A stretch of 64,000 nt of DNA from Phycisphaerales bacterium (GTDB lineage Bacteria; Planctomycetota; Phycisphaerae; UBA1845), in assembly GCA_020852275.1 (NCBI GenBank), contig JADZBE010000020.1, positions 1-64,000 on the forward strand. The letters run 5' to 3'. A program made the position numbers and the translations under genes. Shown piece after piece: positions 49,674-57,124 of this stretch. Each line of letters opens with the position of its first letter. Positions within the stretch are counted from its first letter, which is position 1. Below the pieces are notes generated by a model that was not told the origin of the DNA, made no database searches, and saw nothing but the letters and a program-made list of their open reading frames with translations.

Positions 49674-50249
49674 ATGACAGCGGCGCAGCGAAAAAAGCTG
49701 ATCTACGGCGCGATCATCGGTGCGGGACTCCTCGTCCTGCTGATCGATCGCCTGTTCCTCGGCGGCGCGACGGCTCCCGGCGAGGCCGTCGCCGCAGACG
49801 GCGCGCCGACGGAAGTTGCGGGGCAGCCGGGTCAGCCGGCGTCCCTCGCCGGCGGCATTCCCGTGTTGCCATTTCCCCGGAACCTGCCGCCGTTCAATCC
49901 GCAAGCTGATTCGGAGCGCGACGTCTTCGCCAGTCCACTGGAGCGCCAAGCGCTGCAGGCATCCTCGGCATCCGCCGGAGCAGACGGTGAAGGGTCCGCA
50001 GACGCGCCGGGCGTGAAGGAGTTTGTGGCCCGCCATCGTCTGGACGGCACGATCGTCGGCTCGAGGCAGAAGCTCGCCTTCGTGGATGGCGCCCGCCTGC
50101 AGATTGGCGCCAAAGTGGATGGCTTTACCCTCGTGGAAATCGTGAGCCAGGGGGCCGTCTTCCGGCGCGACGGAGAATTGGCCACGCTGCGCACAGCCGA
50201 TCCGATCTCGCGCAAAGCGGATGCGCCAACCCAGGCGCCCGGGCAGTAG
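49674..50249 (+). CDS. PilP/GspC-like periplasmic linker protein
   Basis: The 191-residue protein has one N-terminal transmembrane helix (about 10-27), a low-complexity Ala/Gly/Pro linker and a C-terminal beta-rich domain (VARHRLDGTIVGSRQKLAFV then GAKVDGFTLVEIVSQGAVFR) like the homology-region domain of PilP and GspC. Family knowledge: these domains contact the secretin. The usual PilP lipobox is absent, so a GspC-like membrane anchor fits better. ATG 49674 starts just before the helix; a longer frame upstream is Arg/Ser-rich and improbable. Confidence 0.72.
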   Translation: MTAAQRKKLIYGAIIGAGLLVLLIDRLFLGGATAPGEAVAADGAPTEVAGQPGQPASLAGGIPVLPFPRNLPPFNPQADSERDVFASPLERQALQASSASAGADGEGSADAPGVKEFVARHRLDGTIVGSRQKLAFVDGARLQIGAKVDGFTLVEIVSQGAVFRRDGELATLRTADPISRKADAPTQAPGQ

Positions 50250-50285
50250 CAGCCCATGTTGGGCGGCGGCAATCGTCGTTCTCGT

Positions 50286-50396
50286 GCAGGCGGGAATCCA
50301 CCCGTCCGGTGATGCGCCCAGGACCTCCGCCTGCGCGGGGTCGCGATGCCGGAGCCCGGGACCTCCGCCTGCGGCGGAAACGGAGAGCTTACCGGT
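50286..50396. repeat. Dispersed CCCGCCTGCGC-type repeat copies before the first pseudopilin gene
   Basis: GTGCAGGCGGGAATCCACCC, ACCTCCGCCTGCGCGGGGTC and ACCTCCGCCTGCGGCGG are copies of the core of the 19206-19328 element. The 50250-50538 spacer holds no gene. The pseudopilin at 50539 starts at its right end. Confidence 0.65.
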
Positions 50397-50538
50397 CCCG
50401 CCCCATGGGGCGCGGGCCGAGTTCTTCCGAGCAATATCCAGCTAAACCGCGCGGGTTCCCCGGTCGATATGCACATGGAGAGCCGAACGGACCTGTGACC
50501 GTAGGCTGGGAATTCCGGGGGATCATTGGGACCAGATT

Positions 50539-51042
50539 ATGAAGAACATGAAGAACCGCAAGGCGTTTAGTCTCGTTGAGTTGGTGATCGTCGTGGTGAT
50601 TCTCGGCATCATTGCCGCCATCGCCGTTCCGCGCATCAGCCGTGGATCGAAGGGCGCCGGTGATTCCGCGCTGCGCAGCAGCCTGGCGGCCATCCGCAAC
50701 GCCATCGATCTCTACTATGCGGAACACAACAACTCGTTCCCCGGCTCGGACGGGGTCGAGGCGACACTGATCGGCCAGCTCACCAAGAAGACCGACGCCA
50801 GCGGGAACGTCGGCACCACGGCCGGCACGCACATCTATGGGCCGTATCTGCGCGGCAGCTCGTTCCCGCCGGTGCAGGTGGGACCGAACAAGACGGCCAC
50901 CGGCGTGATTCTGGCGAACACGGGACCGGCGGTGGACGAAGCCCAGACGACGAAGGGCTGGTCCTTCAACTACGCCACCGGCGACATCATCGCCAACACG
51001 GATGATCCCGACGAGAACACCAAGCTCTACAGCACGTATTGA
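50539..51042 (+). CDS. Major-pseudopilin-like protein (GspG-type)
   Basis: This 167-residue protein has a type IV prepilin signal: MKNMKNRKA, then FSLVELVIVVVILGIIAAIA (9-residue leader, cleavage after Ala, invariant Glu at +5). The rest (RISRGSKGAGDSALRSSLAA, AIDLYYAEHNNSFP) is the GspG layout with a helix stalk and a short beta-loop. Family knowledge: prepilin peptidase cleaves the leader and methylates the new N-terminus; the mature subunits stack into the pseudopilus. It is the first of two similar proteins separated by a repeat-bearing spacer. Confidence 0.88.
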   Translation: MKNMKNRKAFSLVELVIVVVILGIIAAIAVPRISRGSKGAGDSALRSSLAAIRNAIDLYYAEHNNSFPGSDGVEATLIGQLTKKTDASGNVGTTAGTHIYGPYLRGSSFPPVQVGPNKTATGVILANTGPAVDEAQTTKGWSFNYATGDIIANTDDPDENTKLYSTY

Positions 51043-51242
51043 CCCGAGGCGCGCATGATCCGCGGTTGAGCGACCGCGATGCCGACATGCTGACGCCTGA
51101 AATCCTTTGATTCCCAGCGCCGCTCATCCGGGCGGCGATCAGACAAATACCACGGGCCGGTCTCGACCGCCGCAAGCCTGCCTCGAGCAGGAAGCGCGAG
51201 AGAGTCCGGCCCGCGGGCGTTTGAGGGCCGACACCACGGCCG

Positions 51243-51322
51243 GTGGCACGGTCAACGGCACTCCGCTCACCATGGGCTTGCCCCGCGCGCCACGGCCTGG
51301 CGAGTACGCCAGACCGTGCCAC
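51243..51322. repeat. 80-bp palindromic dispersed repeat, copy 2 (GTGGCAYGGTC family)
   Basis: GTGGCACGGTC starts and GACCGTGCCAC ends the element, a perfect 11-bp terminal inverted repeat. It is the same length as the copy at 5649-5728 and about 85 percent identical by eye. It lies in the 51043-51494 spacer between two pseudopilin genes. Confidence 0.8.
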
Positions 51323-51330
51323 TCCGTCGC

Positions 51331-51410
51331 GGGAATGACGGAACTGGATTTCCGCCTGCGCGGGAATGACGGAAGCTGTCGTCACCCCCGCGAAGGTCGG
51401 GGTCCAAGGC
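51331..51410. repeat. Dispersed CCCGCGAAGG-type repeat copies
   Basis: GGGAATGACGG occurs twice (about 51331 and 51362) around CCGCCTGCGCGGG, then CACCCCCGCGAAGGTCGGGG. These are cores of the family seen at 19206. They sit directly after the 80-bp element, so two repeat families are nested in one spacer. Confidence 0.65.
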
Positions 51411-51494
51411 GCAAGCCCACGCTTCCAGGTTTCCCCCCTGTAATCGGACCCGCCCACCCTTGTGCCTGATATCTTATGCTGTCCGTGGAGGTCT

Positions 51495-52049
51495 ATGTCC
51501 GGGCAGAGATTCAGTCGCTGGGCGAAGACGGTTCGACCGGCGTTCTCGCTCGTCGAACTGGTTCTGGTCGTGGTGATCCTCGGCATTCTGGCCGCGATCG
51601 CCGCGCCGCGGGTGTCGCGCGCCGCCGGCGACGCCGAGCGCAACACGCTGGATTCGACGTTGACCACGGTGCGAAAGGCGATCGACGTGTACTACGCCGA
51701 GCATGGGCGCTATCCGGGGTATCTCGTGTCCGACGGAAGCCCGGACGGCACGGCCTTCGTCAAGCAGATGACGCTGTTCACGGACGAGCCGGGAAACACC
51801 AACGGGACGTATGGAGCGCCGTTTACGTATGGACCGTACCTGCGGGAACCGTTCCCGGTGAATCCGTTCAACGAACTGGACACGGTCGCGGTGATCCGCG
51901 CGGATGCGTCGGCCAAGCCGGCGGCGAACAGTACGGGCTGGATCGCGGTGCTCAGTTCGGGGGCGTTCAAGTTGAACGGAACGGACGCGGACCTGATCGA
52001 CCGCGGCGTGTCGGACCCGAAGAAGCGGAGTGATTTGTTGCTGCCGTAG
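51495..52049 (+). CDS. Second GspG-type pseudopilin
   Basis: The 184-residue prepilin starts MSGQRFSRWAKTVRPA, followed by FSLVELVLVVVILGILAAIA. The leader is 16 residues, longer than usual, and cleavage is again after Ala. The stalk and a YYAEHGRYPGY segment parallel the protein at 50539 (AIDLYYAEHNNSFPG versus AIDVYYAEHGRYPGY), so the two are likely paralogues. ATG 51495 follows a GGAGG site. It may be an alternative major subunit. Confidence 0.88.
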   Translation: MSGQRFSRWAKTVRPAFSLVELVLVVVILGILAAIAAPRVSRAAGDAERNTLDSTLTTVRKAIDVYYAEHGRYPGYLVSDGSPDGTAFVKQMTLFTDEPGNTNGTYGAPFTYGPYLREPFPVNPFNELDTVAVIRADASAKPAANSTGWIAVLSSGAFKLNGTDADLIDRGVSDPKKRSDLLLP

Positions 52050-52128
52050 CGGCAGCGTGGGCGGCGGCGTGGGAGATCGGTCATCGTGGGGCATGGGCGC
52101 GGAGCCCGCTGAAGGAGCGGTCAGTAAG

Positions 52129-53259
52129 ATGGGTCGTCAGGCAACACACCGTCGAAGAACAGGCATCAGCCTTGTTGAAACGGCCGGCGCCGTGCTCATC
52201 ACCGGCGTCTGCGTCGCCGCCACGACCTCGGCTCTGTACGTCGTCAGCACCGCCTCCGGCAAGTCCGTGGCACGCACCGAGCAGACCAACTCGTCGGGGC
52301 TGATCCTTCAGCGGCTTCGGGACGAGCTGAGCATGGCCGCGAGCATCTCGGAGCTGACGGCGTCGCGCGTCACGTTCACCCACCCGGATTTTACGGGCGA
52401 CGCGGTGGACGAGAAGATCGCCTATTCATGGGGCGGAGCGGCGGGCGACCCGATCATCCGCACGCTCAACGGAACCTCACAGAACGCGCTGGAAAACTGC
52501 ACCGGGCTGTCGATGGAGGCGGCGCTCATCAGTCCCGAGCTGGAAATGACCGACGCGAAGACAACGAGCACGACGCTCGCCTATCACGACACCTACCTGA
52601 TCACGTATCAATCCCGCGTGGTGAACGTCAGCACGACCAACTGGTACGGCGAGTTGTTCGCGCCGACCTATTCCGGCGCGCAATCCTGCACCATCACCAG
52701 CGTCTGGCTGCGCGCGCGCCGCGCCACCGGCGGCACGCCCTCCGGGAACTTCAAGGTCTCGATCCAGGAAACCACCAGCGGAACGGATAACCCCAGCGGC
52801 GTCATCCTTCAGGAAGTCGTCGTAGCCGCCACCAGTCTGCCCGTCGCATGGAGCTGGGTCGAGTTTCCGTTCTCCAGCGTCAAGATCGCCAACGGGCAGC
52901 GCGTCGCGGTTGTGGCGAAGGGAACCGCCGCGTACTCGGGCGAAGTCAACTACAACGACACCGTCTCCATCGACGTTCTGGATGGAGATCAGCTCCTTCG
53001 CTACACGACCAACTCCGGAACCAACTGGTACCCCATTAATTTCAAGCGGACCAAGGACCTTCGCTTTTACGCCTACGGCTACTTCACGCTGTCCGACCCC
53101 GCGCCCACGGGCAAGTACGCCTCCGGGACCGTCGGAAGCATCCACGTGCACGCCGAGCGCCGCGTGGACGCGGAAACCCTGGTGAGCGACACGGCCGTGA
53201 ACTGCGTGAACCGTCCGATGATCGGAGGCATGACCGTCGCCGACATTCCGGTGCACTGA
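52129..53259 (+). CDS. Large minor-pseudopilin-like protein (GspJ-type)
   Basis: This 376-residue prepilin starts MGRQATHRRRTG, followed by ISLVETAGAVLITGVCVAAT, with normal Gly before the cleavage site. It is much larger than GspJ, with a beta-rich domain (about 150-340, FAPTYSGAQSCTITSVWLRA, KVSIQETTSG) resembling a carbohydrate-binding-like sandwich. Start chosen at ATG 52129 because the prepilin leader begins there; the frame upstream overlaps the previous gene and is low-complexity. A role as an oversized minor tip pseudopilin is an inference. Confidence 0.8.
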   Translation: MGRQATHRRRTGISLVETAGAVLITGVCVAATTSALYVVSTASGKSVARTEQTNSSGLILQRLRDELSMAASISELTASRVTFTHPDFTGDAVDEKIAYSWGGAAGDPIIRTLNGTSQNALENCTGLSMEAALISPELEMTDAKTTSTTLAYHDTYLITYQSRVVNVSTTNWYGELFAPTYSGAQSCTITSVWLRARRATGGTPSGNFKVSIQETTSGTDNPSGVILQEVVVAATSLPVAWSWVEFPFSSVKIANGQRVAVVAKGTAAYSGEVNYNDTVSIDVLDGDQLLRYTTNSGTNWYPINFKRTKDLRFYAYGYFTLSDPAPTGKYASGTVGSIHVHAERRVDAETLVSDTAVNCVNRPMIGGMTVADIPVH

Positions 53260-53285
53260 GTCTGGAGGCGCGAGCGAAAGCGAGA

Positions 53286-53825
53286 GTGTGTGTGCCCCTG
53301 AGGACTGGAAAACTCGTTGCCCGCCGATTCCGCCGCGCGGCGTTCTCTTACGTCGAAGCGGCCATTTCGGCGCTCATTCTCGGCGGCGCCATCGCCACGG
53401 CGCTGAACACCTTCGGCACGTACACCTACGGCGCGCGCGTCGAGACCGAAACAAGAATTGCCGAGGACCTCGCGGCGGACTTGATGGCTGAGATTCTCAC
53501 GAAGGAGTTCGAGGATCCTGCGCTTGCCGAGGGCAGCTTTGGACGCGCCGTCGAGGAGGTTGCGCGGCGCGACTTCGACGACGTGGACGATTACCACGGC
53601 TGGTCCGAGTCGCCTCCCGCGGACCCGGACGGCAACGCGCTGAGCAAGTCCTACAGCAAATACCGCCGCACCGTGCGCGTCTGGAACGTCAAGCTGGCAG
53701 ACATGGAGACGACGGCCGCAAACGGATCGACCCCGGCCAAGACCATCGAGGTCAGGGTCATGATTGGCAACGCAACGCGCGCCACGGCGCGCGGACATCG
53801 CACGCGGCATTCCGGGTATGAATAG
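53286..53825 (+). CDS. Minor pseudopilin (GspI-like)
   Basis: The 179-residue prepilin has leader ...RRFRRAA then FSYVEAAISALILGGAIATA. Cleavage is after Ala and the +5 Glu is present. It continues as a soluble domain rich in acidic residues (EILTKEFEDPALAEGSFGRA) and ends TRATARGHRTRHSGYE. GspI-type minor pseudopilins start the assembly of the tip. Its stop overlaps the next start by 8 bases. The start codon could be GTG 53286 or a nearby one; the leader is about 20 residues. Confidence 0.8.
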   Translation: MCVPLRTGKLVARRFRRAAFSYVEAAISALILGGAIATALNTFGTYTYGARVETETRIAEDLAADLMAEILTKEFEDPALAEGSFGRAVEEVARRDFDDVDDYHGWSESPPADPDGNALSKSYSKYRRTVRVWNVKLADMETTAANGSTPAKTIEVRVMIGNATRATARGHRTRHSGYE

Positions 53826-55128
53826 ACGAACCTGGCCGAAAATCCACTTCCACGATTCACGCGCGGAGGGCGGCGGCGGCGCCGTCGTCCCGCGCCGGGG
53901 ATCCCGCCGCACGACGCGCGGCGTCATGCTCTACGGCGCTACCCTGATGCTCTCCATGCTGGTCGCCGGCATGTGCATCACCCTCGTCAGTCTCCAGATG
54001 GCCTCGCGGCGGATGCAGACCAACCTGCGCGACCGTCGCAACGGGCAGGAGCTTTCGCACTCCGGCATGGAGTTCGCGCTGGCAACCGTGCAGGCGGATG
54101 CCGCCTGGCGCGGCACGTTCACCACGAACCCCACCGTCTCCATCAAACCGGATGGGCTGGGGCGCATTGACGTCACCGTCGCCGACGACGACGGCAATCT
54201 GCAGGACGACGATACCGAGGCCGCGAGCGTCACCGTCTTCACCCGCGTCAACGGGCTGGAGCAGACGTTCGCTTATGCCGCCAAGCCGCATCCCAGCCCG
54301 ACGATGGCATACGGCATTGCCGCCCGGGGAACGATCACCTTCACCAACAGCGCGAAGGTCGATGCCCCGCTCTACGCCAAGACGTCCATCATCGGCGCGG
54401 GCGCCACGGTCACCACCGGCAGCGCGGCTTCCTTCAACGTGCCCACCGGCGGCGTCATCACGGCTACGCTCACCCCGCAGAACCTCAACGAAGAGTCGTA
54501 CACCATGCCCGCGCCGGACCTCAACTTCTACATCAACCTCGGGACGGCCCTCCCCCCCACGGCCAAAGGGAGCAATTGGAGCATTGAGGGCGAAAAGATC
54601 ACCGCCGCCTACAACAGCATCGGCGCGGTCAATAAGTATGGCATCTACGTCATCGACATCGGTTCCAAGAACCTCGACATCCGGGATTCGTTGATCGAGG
54701 GCACGCTGGTCGTATTGGGGAGCAACGGCAACAAGGTCAAGGTGGACAAGCCGGTCATCATCCGGCCCGGCGCCAATCCCTACCCTTCCTTGATCATATC
54801 GCTCGGAGCGGGTTCCAGTGTGGATCTTATGATTCCCAACAGTCTGCTCGACGAAAGCTCCGCTGCCGAGGACTTCAACGGCGACGGCGACAAGGCGGAC
54901 ACGTTGACTCCTTCGGTCTCGGGGCTGGTGTACGTCTCGAACGCGGACACCACTCTGGGCTCGTCCGTGTGGACGTTTACCGGCTGTCTACAGGCGGGCA
55001 ACGTGACGGTATCGGACGGCGTCATCCTTGGCGATGGAACGACGAACCTCGCGGGGCAGCTCAGCCCCGGATTCACGGACAACGTGCTGCACCCCATCAG
55101 CGGCAGTGGGGTGGAGGTGTTGCCATGA
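53818..55128 (+). CDS. GspK/PilX-like minor pilus protein
   Basis: The protein has 436 residues. A basic N-terminus (about 1-39) leads to a hydrophobic helix MLYGATLMLSMLVAGMCITL, the GspK/PilX position. It lacks the canonical G/A-F-x-x-x-E prepilin motif, so cleavage is unclear. The soluble part is beta-rich and repetitive (DAPLYAKTSIIGAGATVTTG, SLIEGTLVVLGSNGNKVKVD), like a small beta-helix. It ends in GSGVEVLP. ATG 53818 overlaps the GspI-like stop. Family knowledge: GspK is the large cap of the pseudopilus tip. Confidence 0.75.
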   Translation: MNRRTWPKIHFHDSRAEGGGGAVVPRRGSRRTTRGVMLYGATLMLSMLVAGMCITLVSLQMASRRMQTNLRDRRNGQELSHSGMEFALATVQADAAWRGTFTTNPTVSIKPDGLGRIDVTVADDDGNLQDDDTEAASVTVFTRVNGLEQTFAYAAKPHPSPTMAYGIAARGTITFTNSAKVDAPLYAKTSIIGAGATVTTGSAASFNVPTGGVITATLTPQNLNEESYTMPAPDLNFYINLGTALPPTAKGSNWSIEGEKITAAYNSIGAVNKYGIYVIDIGSKNLDIRDSLIEGTLVVLGSNGNKVKVDKPVIIRPGANPYPSLIISLGAGSSVDLMIPNSLLDESSAAEDFNGDGDKADTLTPSVSGLVYVSNADTTLGSSVWTFTGCLQAGNVTVSDGVILGDGTTNLAGQLSPGFTDNVLHPISGSGVEVLP

Positions 55129-55835
55129 CGCGGGTCTTGTTCGAGAACGCGCGCGCCGGCGGTTCGCAAGACTACAGAGCCGCGCCCGTAAGGAAGCGGT
55201 CCCCCGTGTGGGGCGCTTCGTTGGGACAATCGTGGGCTCGACCGTTTCCTCACGGGCGCGGTTCGGTCAGGCGTTGGGCGTTTACTCTGACCGAGCTGGT
55301 CGTCGTGCTGGCGATCACGGCGATCATGATGGGCATTGCCCAGCCGCGCCTGGCGCAGGTGATGGTGCGCGACCGCTTGCGCCGCGCAGGCACGAAGCTC
55401 AAGACGGACATCCGGGCGCTTCAGAGCGAGGCGGTCCGCGCTCGGAACAAGACTGGGCTGGGCTTTGACGCCGACAACGAATTCTACGTGCTCTGGGAGT
55501 ACAACCCGACGAACTCGAAGTGGAGAGTCCTCGACCGCCTGGAACCCAGGGTGAGCGGCTGCACTTCATTGGGGATGGACCGCGACTACAAGACGGCGAT
55601 TCACGCGCCCGCGTCCATCGGATACGTGACCTTCGACGCCTACGGCATGGTTGCGGCGGATACGACCTTGACGCTGGGGATCGGCCTGCTGCGCATCGAC
55701 GTCAAGATCGAGGCCGCGTCGGGCAAGGTCACCGTGGGCGATCTTTACGAGGTCGTCACCGCCACACCCAATGTCGTGACGGTGTGGCCGACTCACTCCG
55801 ACATGAAAGCCACCGCGCCGGGCACGCCGGAGTAG
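55125..55835 (+). CDS. GspH-type pseudopilin with an unusually long leader containing a dispersed repeat
   Basis: The 236-residue prepilin has a hydrophobic start WA then FTLTELVVVLAITAIMMGIA (cleavage after Ala, Glu +5) at residue 52. The leader is 52 residues, against the usual 6-30. Residues 18-47 are encoded by the in-frame palindromic repeat at 55177-55264 (RAAPVRKRSPVWG and PFPHGRGSV). The mature part has a GspH-like layout (QPRLAQVMVRDRLRRAGTKL, DIRALQSEAVRARNKTGLGF, then a beta domain). The start is a 4-base overlap with the GspK-like stop. A later internal start could exist, but no good ribosome site is seen. Confidence 0.8.
   Translation: MTRVLFENARAGGSQDYRAAPVRKRSPVWGASLGQSWARPFPHGRGSVRRWAFTLTELVVVLAITAIMMGIAQPRLAQVMVRDRLRRAGTKLKTDIRALQSEAVRARNKTGLGFDADNEFYVLWEYNPTNSKWRVLDRLEPRVSGCTSLGMDRDYKTAIHAPASIGYVTFDAYGMVAADTTLTLGIGLLRIDVKIEAASGKVTVGDLYEVVTATPNVVTVWPTHSDMKATAPGTPE
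55177..55264. repeat. GAGCCGCG palindromic repeat copy inside a coding region
   Basis: GAGCCGCGCCCGTAAGGAAG...CGGTCC at the left and GGACCG...CCTCACGGGCGCGGTTC at the right form long inverted arms across 88 bases. It belongs to the same family as 31980 and 36141 and lies wholly within the leader-coding part of the pseudopilin at 55125, in frame. Confidence 0.75.
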
Positions 55836-55991
55836 GCGGGAAGGACCGCAGGGGGGCTGCCGGCGGTGTCCAGGGCAGCGCATTCACGCGCCGGCATTCG
55901 CATGAGCCGGCCAAGCGGTTCGCCCGGGGGTGCCCGGATTCCTGGCCACGCCCAATCTGCCCGTGGTGGAACTCGATACCAGCCGTAGAAC

Positions 55992-56094
55992 CCGTCACCC
56001 CCGCGCAGGCGGGGGTCCAGGATGCCCGGGAAACTCCTGGATTGTGTCGCCTCCCAAACCAGCGGCTGGATTCCCGCCTTCGCGGGAACGACGC
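55992..56094. repeat. Inverted pair of CCCGCGYAGGCGGG repeats
   Basis: GTCACCCCCGCGCAGGCGG near the left and GGATTCCCGCCTTCGCGGGA near the right are inverted copies of the core seen at 19206. The 55836-56227 spacer otherwise has no gene; short open frames there are low-complexity. Confidence 0.75.
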
Positions 56095-56227
56095 GCGTCG
56101 GCTTTTACCATGGGCTGGCATCCAAGGGTAAATCCCCCACCCCCTTCCCTTCTCACCTGGGCGTGGATAAACTTAAGCAAGGGTACATGGGAGTTGTGTT
56201 CGCGGAGAGGAGGCGAGTTCCGCCGAC

Positions 56228-57103
56228 ATGCGCGTTGTCCTGCAACAACCGCGTCCGCACAGCATCGGCCGGCACACCGGCGCCGACAGCGTGTTCTTGC
56301 GCGCTCCGCGCTCCGCGATCCGGTGCAGTTCCAAGGCGCCAGCCACTCGCGCGTTCACGCTGATCGAGATGCTCGCCGTTATGACGATCATCGCGCTGCT
56401 GATTGCGCTGTTGGTCCCTTCCCTGCGCGCCGCGCGGTCGCAGATGATGACGTTATCCTGCTCGTCCAACCTGCGCAGCGCGTCCTTCCACCTTCAGCTT
56501 TTCGCCCAGGGCGAAACGGAGCGCGGGCGCGGCGACAGCGATAAAGAGTTCGGCGCCGATTCGGGGCGGTTCTACGTGGATGATTTTCAGCAGAGCCTCT
56601 ACGGCGTGGCGGAGTTCTGGGATCCGGCGGGCAAGTCGGTTTCCCCACTGCCGGAGAATCACCCGATGGCCTGCCCAGCCGCGACGGCAGCGCTGACCCG
56701 GCTGGATCGGCAGCTCGATCTCGGCGACGCGCTGCAGCCGCTGGAGAACGTGTCCGTCGCGCTGAACATGCGGTTCTATCGCGCGGTCATCACGGTCAAC
56801 GGCAATCAGAAGCTGAGCATGGTGTCAAACTCCTTCCTCAGTTCGCGCGCATTGGAGCATCCATTCGCCCCGCTGGTGATCGAGGTGGACGGCGCTGCGG
56901 CGAAGCGCGCCAGCGGCTATCCGTTCTACGTGGCTCCACCGATCCCCGGCAGGGACGATCCCTACTCCGACGGCAAGTACTGGTCGCCTTCGCGCCGCCA
57001 CGCGGGCAAGACGCTCGTGGGCTTCGTCGGCGGGCACGTGCTAAAATCCGAAGCGCCGCAGCGCGAATCATGGGACTGGAGCTATCAGGCCGAGACAAGG
57101 TAG
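56228..57103 (+). CDS. Prepilin-like protein with FTLIE motif (planctomycete secretion-pilin type)
   Basis: The 291-residue protein has RA then FTLIEMLAVMTIIALLIALL at residue 42 (cleavage after Ala, Glu +5), with an unusually long 42-residue leader. The soluble domain ends in RRHAGKTLVGFVGGHV, like the H-x-G-x-x-x-x-x-F-x-D-G-H-V pattern common in planctomycete prepilins (DUF1559-type and relatives). The start is ATG 56228, but conservation begins near residue 38. It is the last pilin gene of the block, 22 bases before the hybrid kinase. Confidence 0.82.
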   Translation: MRVVLQQPRPHSIGRHTGADSVFLRAPRSAIRCSSKAPATRAFTLIEMLAVMTIIALLIALLVPSLRAARSQMMTLSCSSNLRSASFHLQLFAQGETERGRGDSDKEFGADSGRFYVDDFQQSLYGVAEFWDPAGKSVSPLPENHPMACPAATAALTRLDRQLDLGDALQPLENVSVALNMRFYRAVITVNGNQKLSMVSNSFLSSRALEHPFAPLVIEVDGAAAKRASGYPFYVAPPIPGRDDPYSDGKYWSPSRRHAGKTLVGFVGGHVLKSEAPQRESWDWSYQAETR

Positions 57104-57124
57104 GCGGCGGCGGAGCTTGACGGC

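Noticed and set aside
51043-51494. Protein-coding gene or CRISPR-like array in the repeat-rich spacer
   Set aside because: The repeats are two different palindromic families, not evenly spaced direct repeats with unique spacers, and frames across them are low-complexity.
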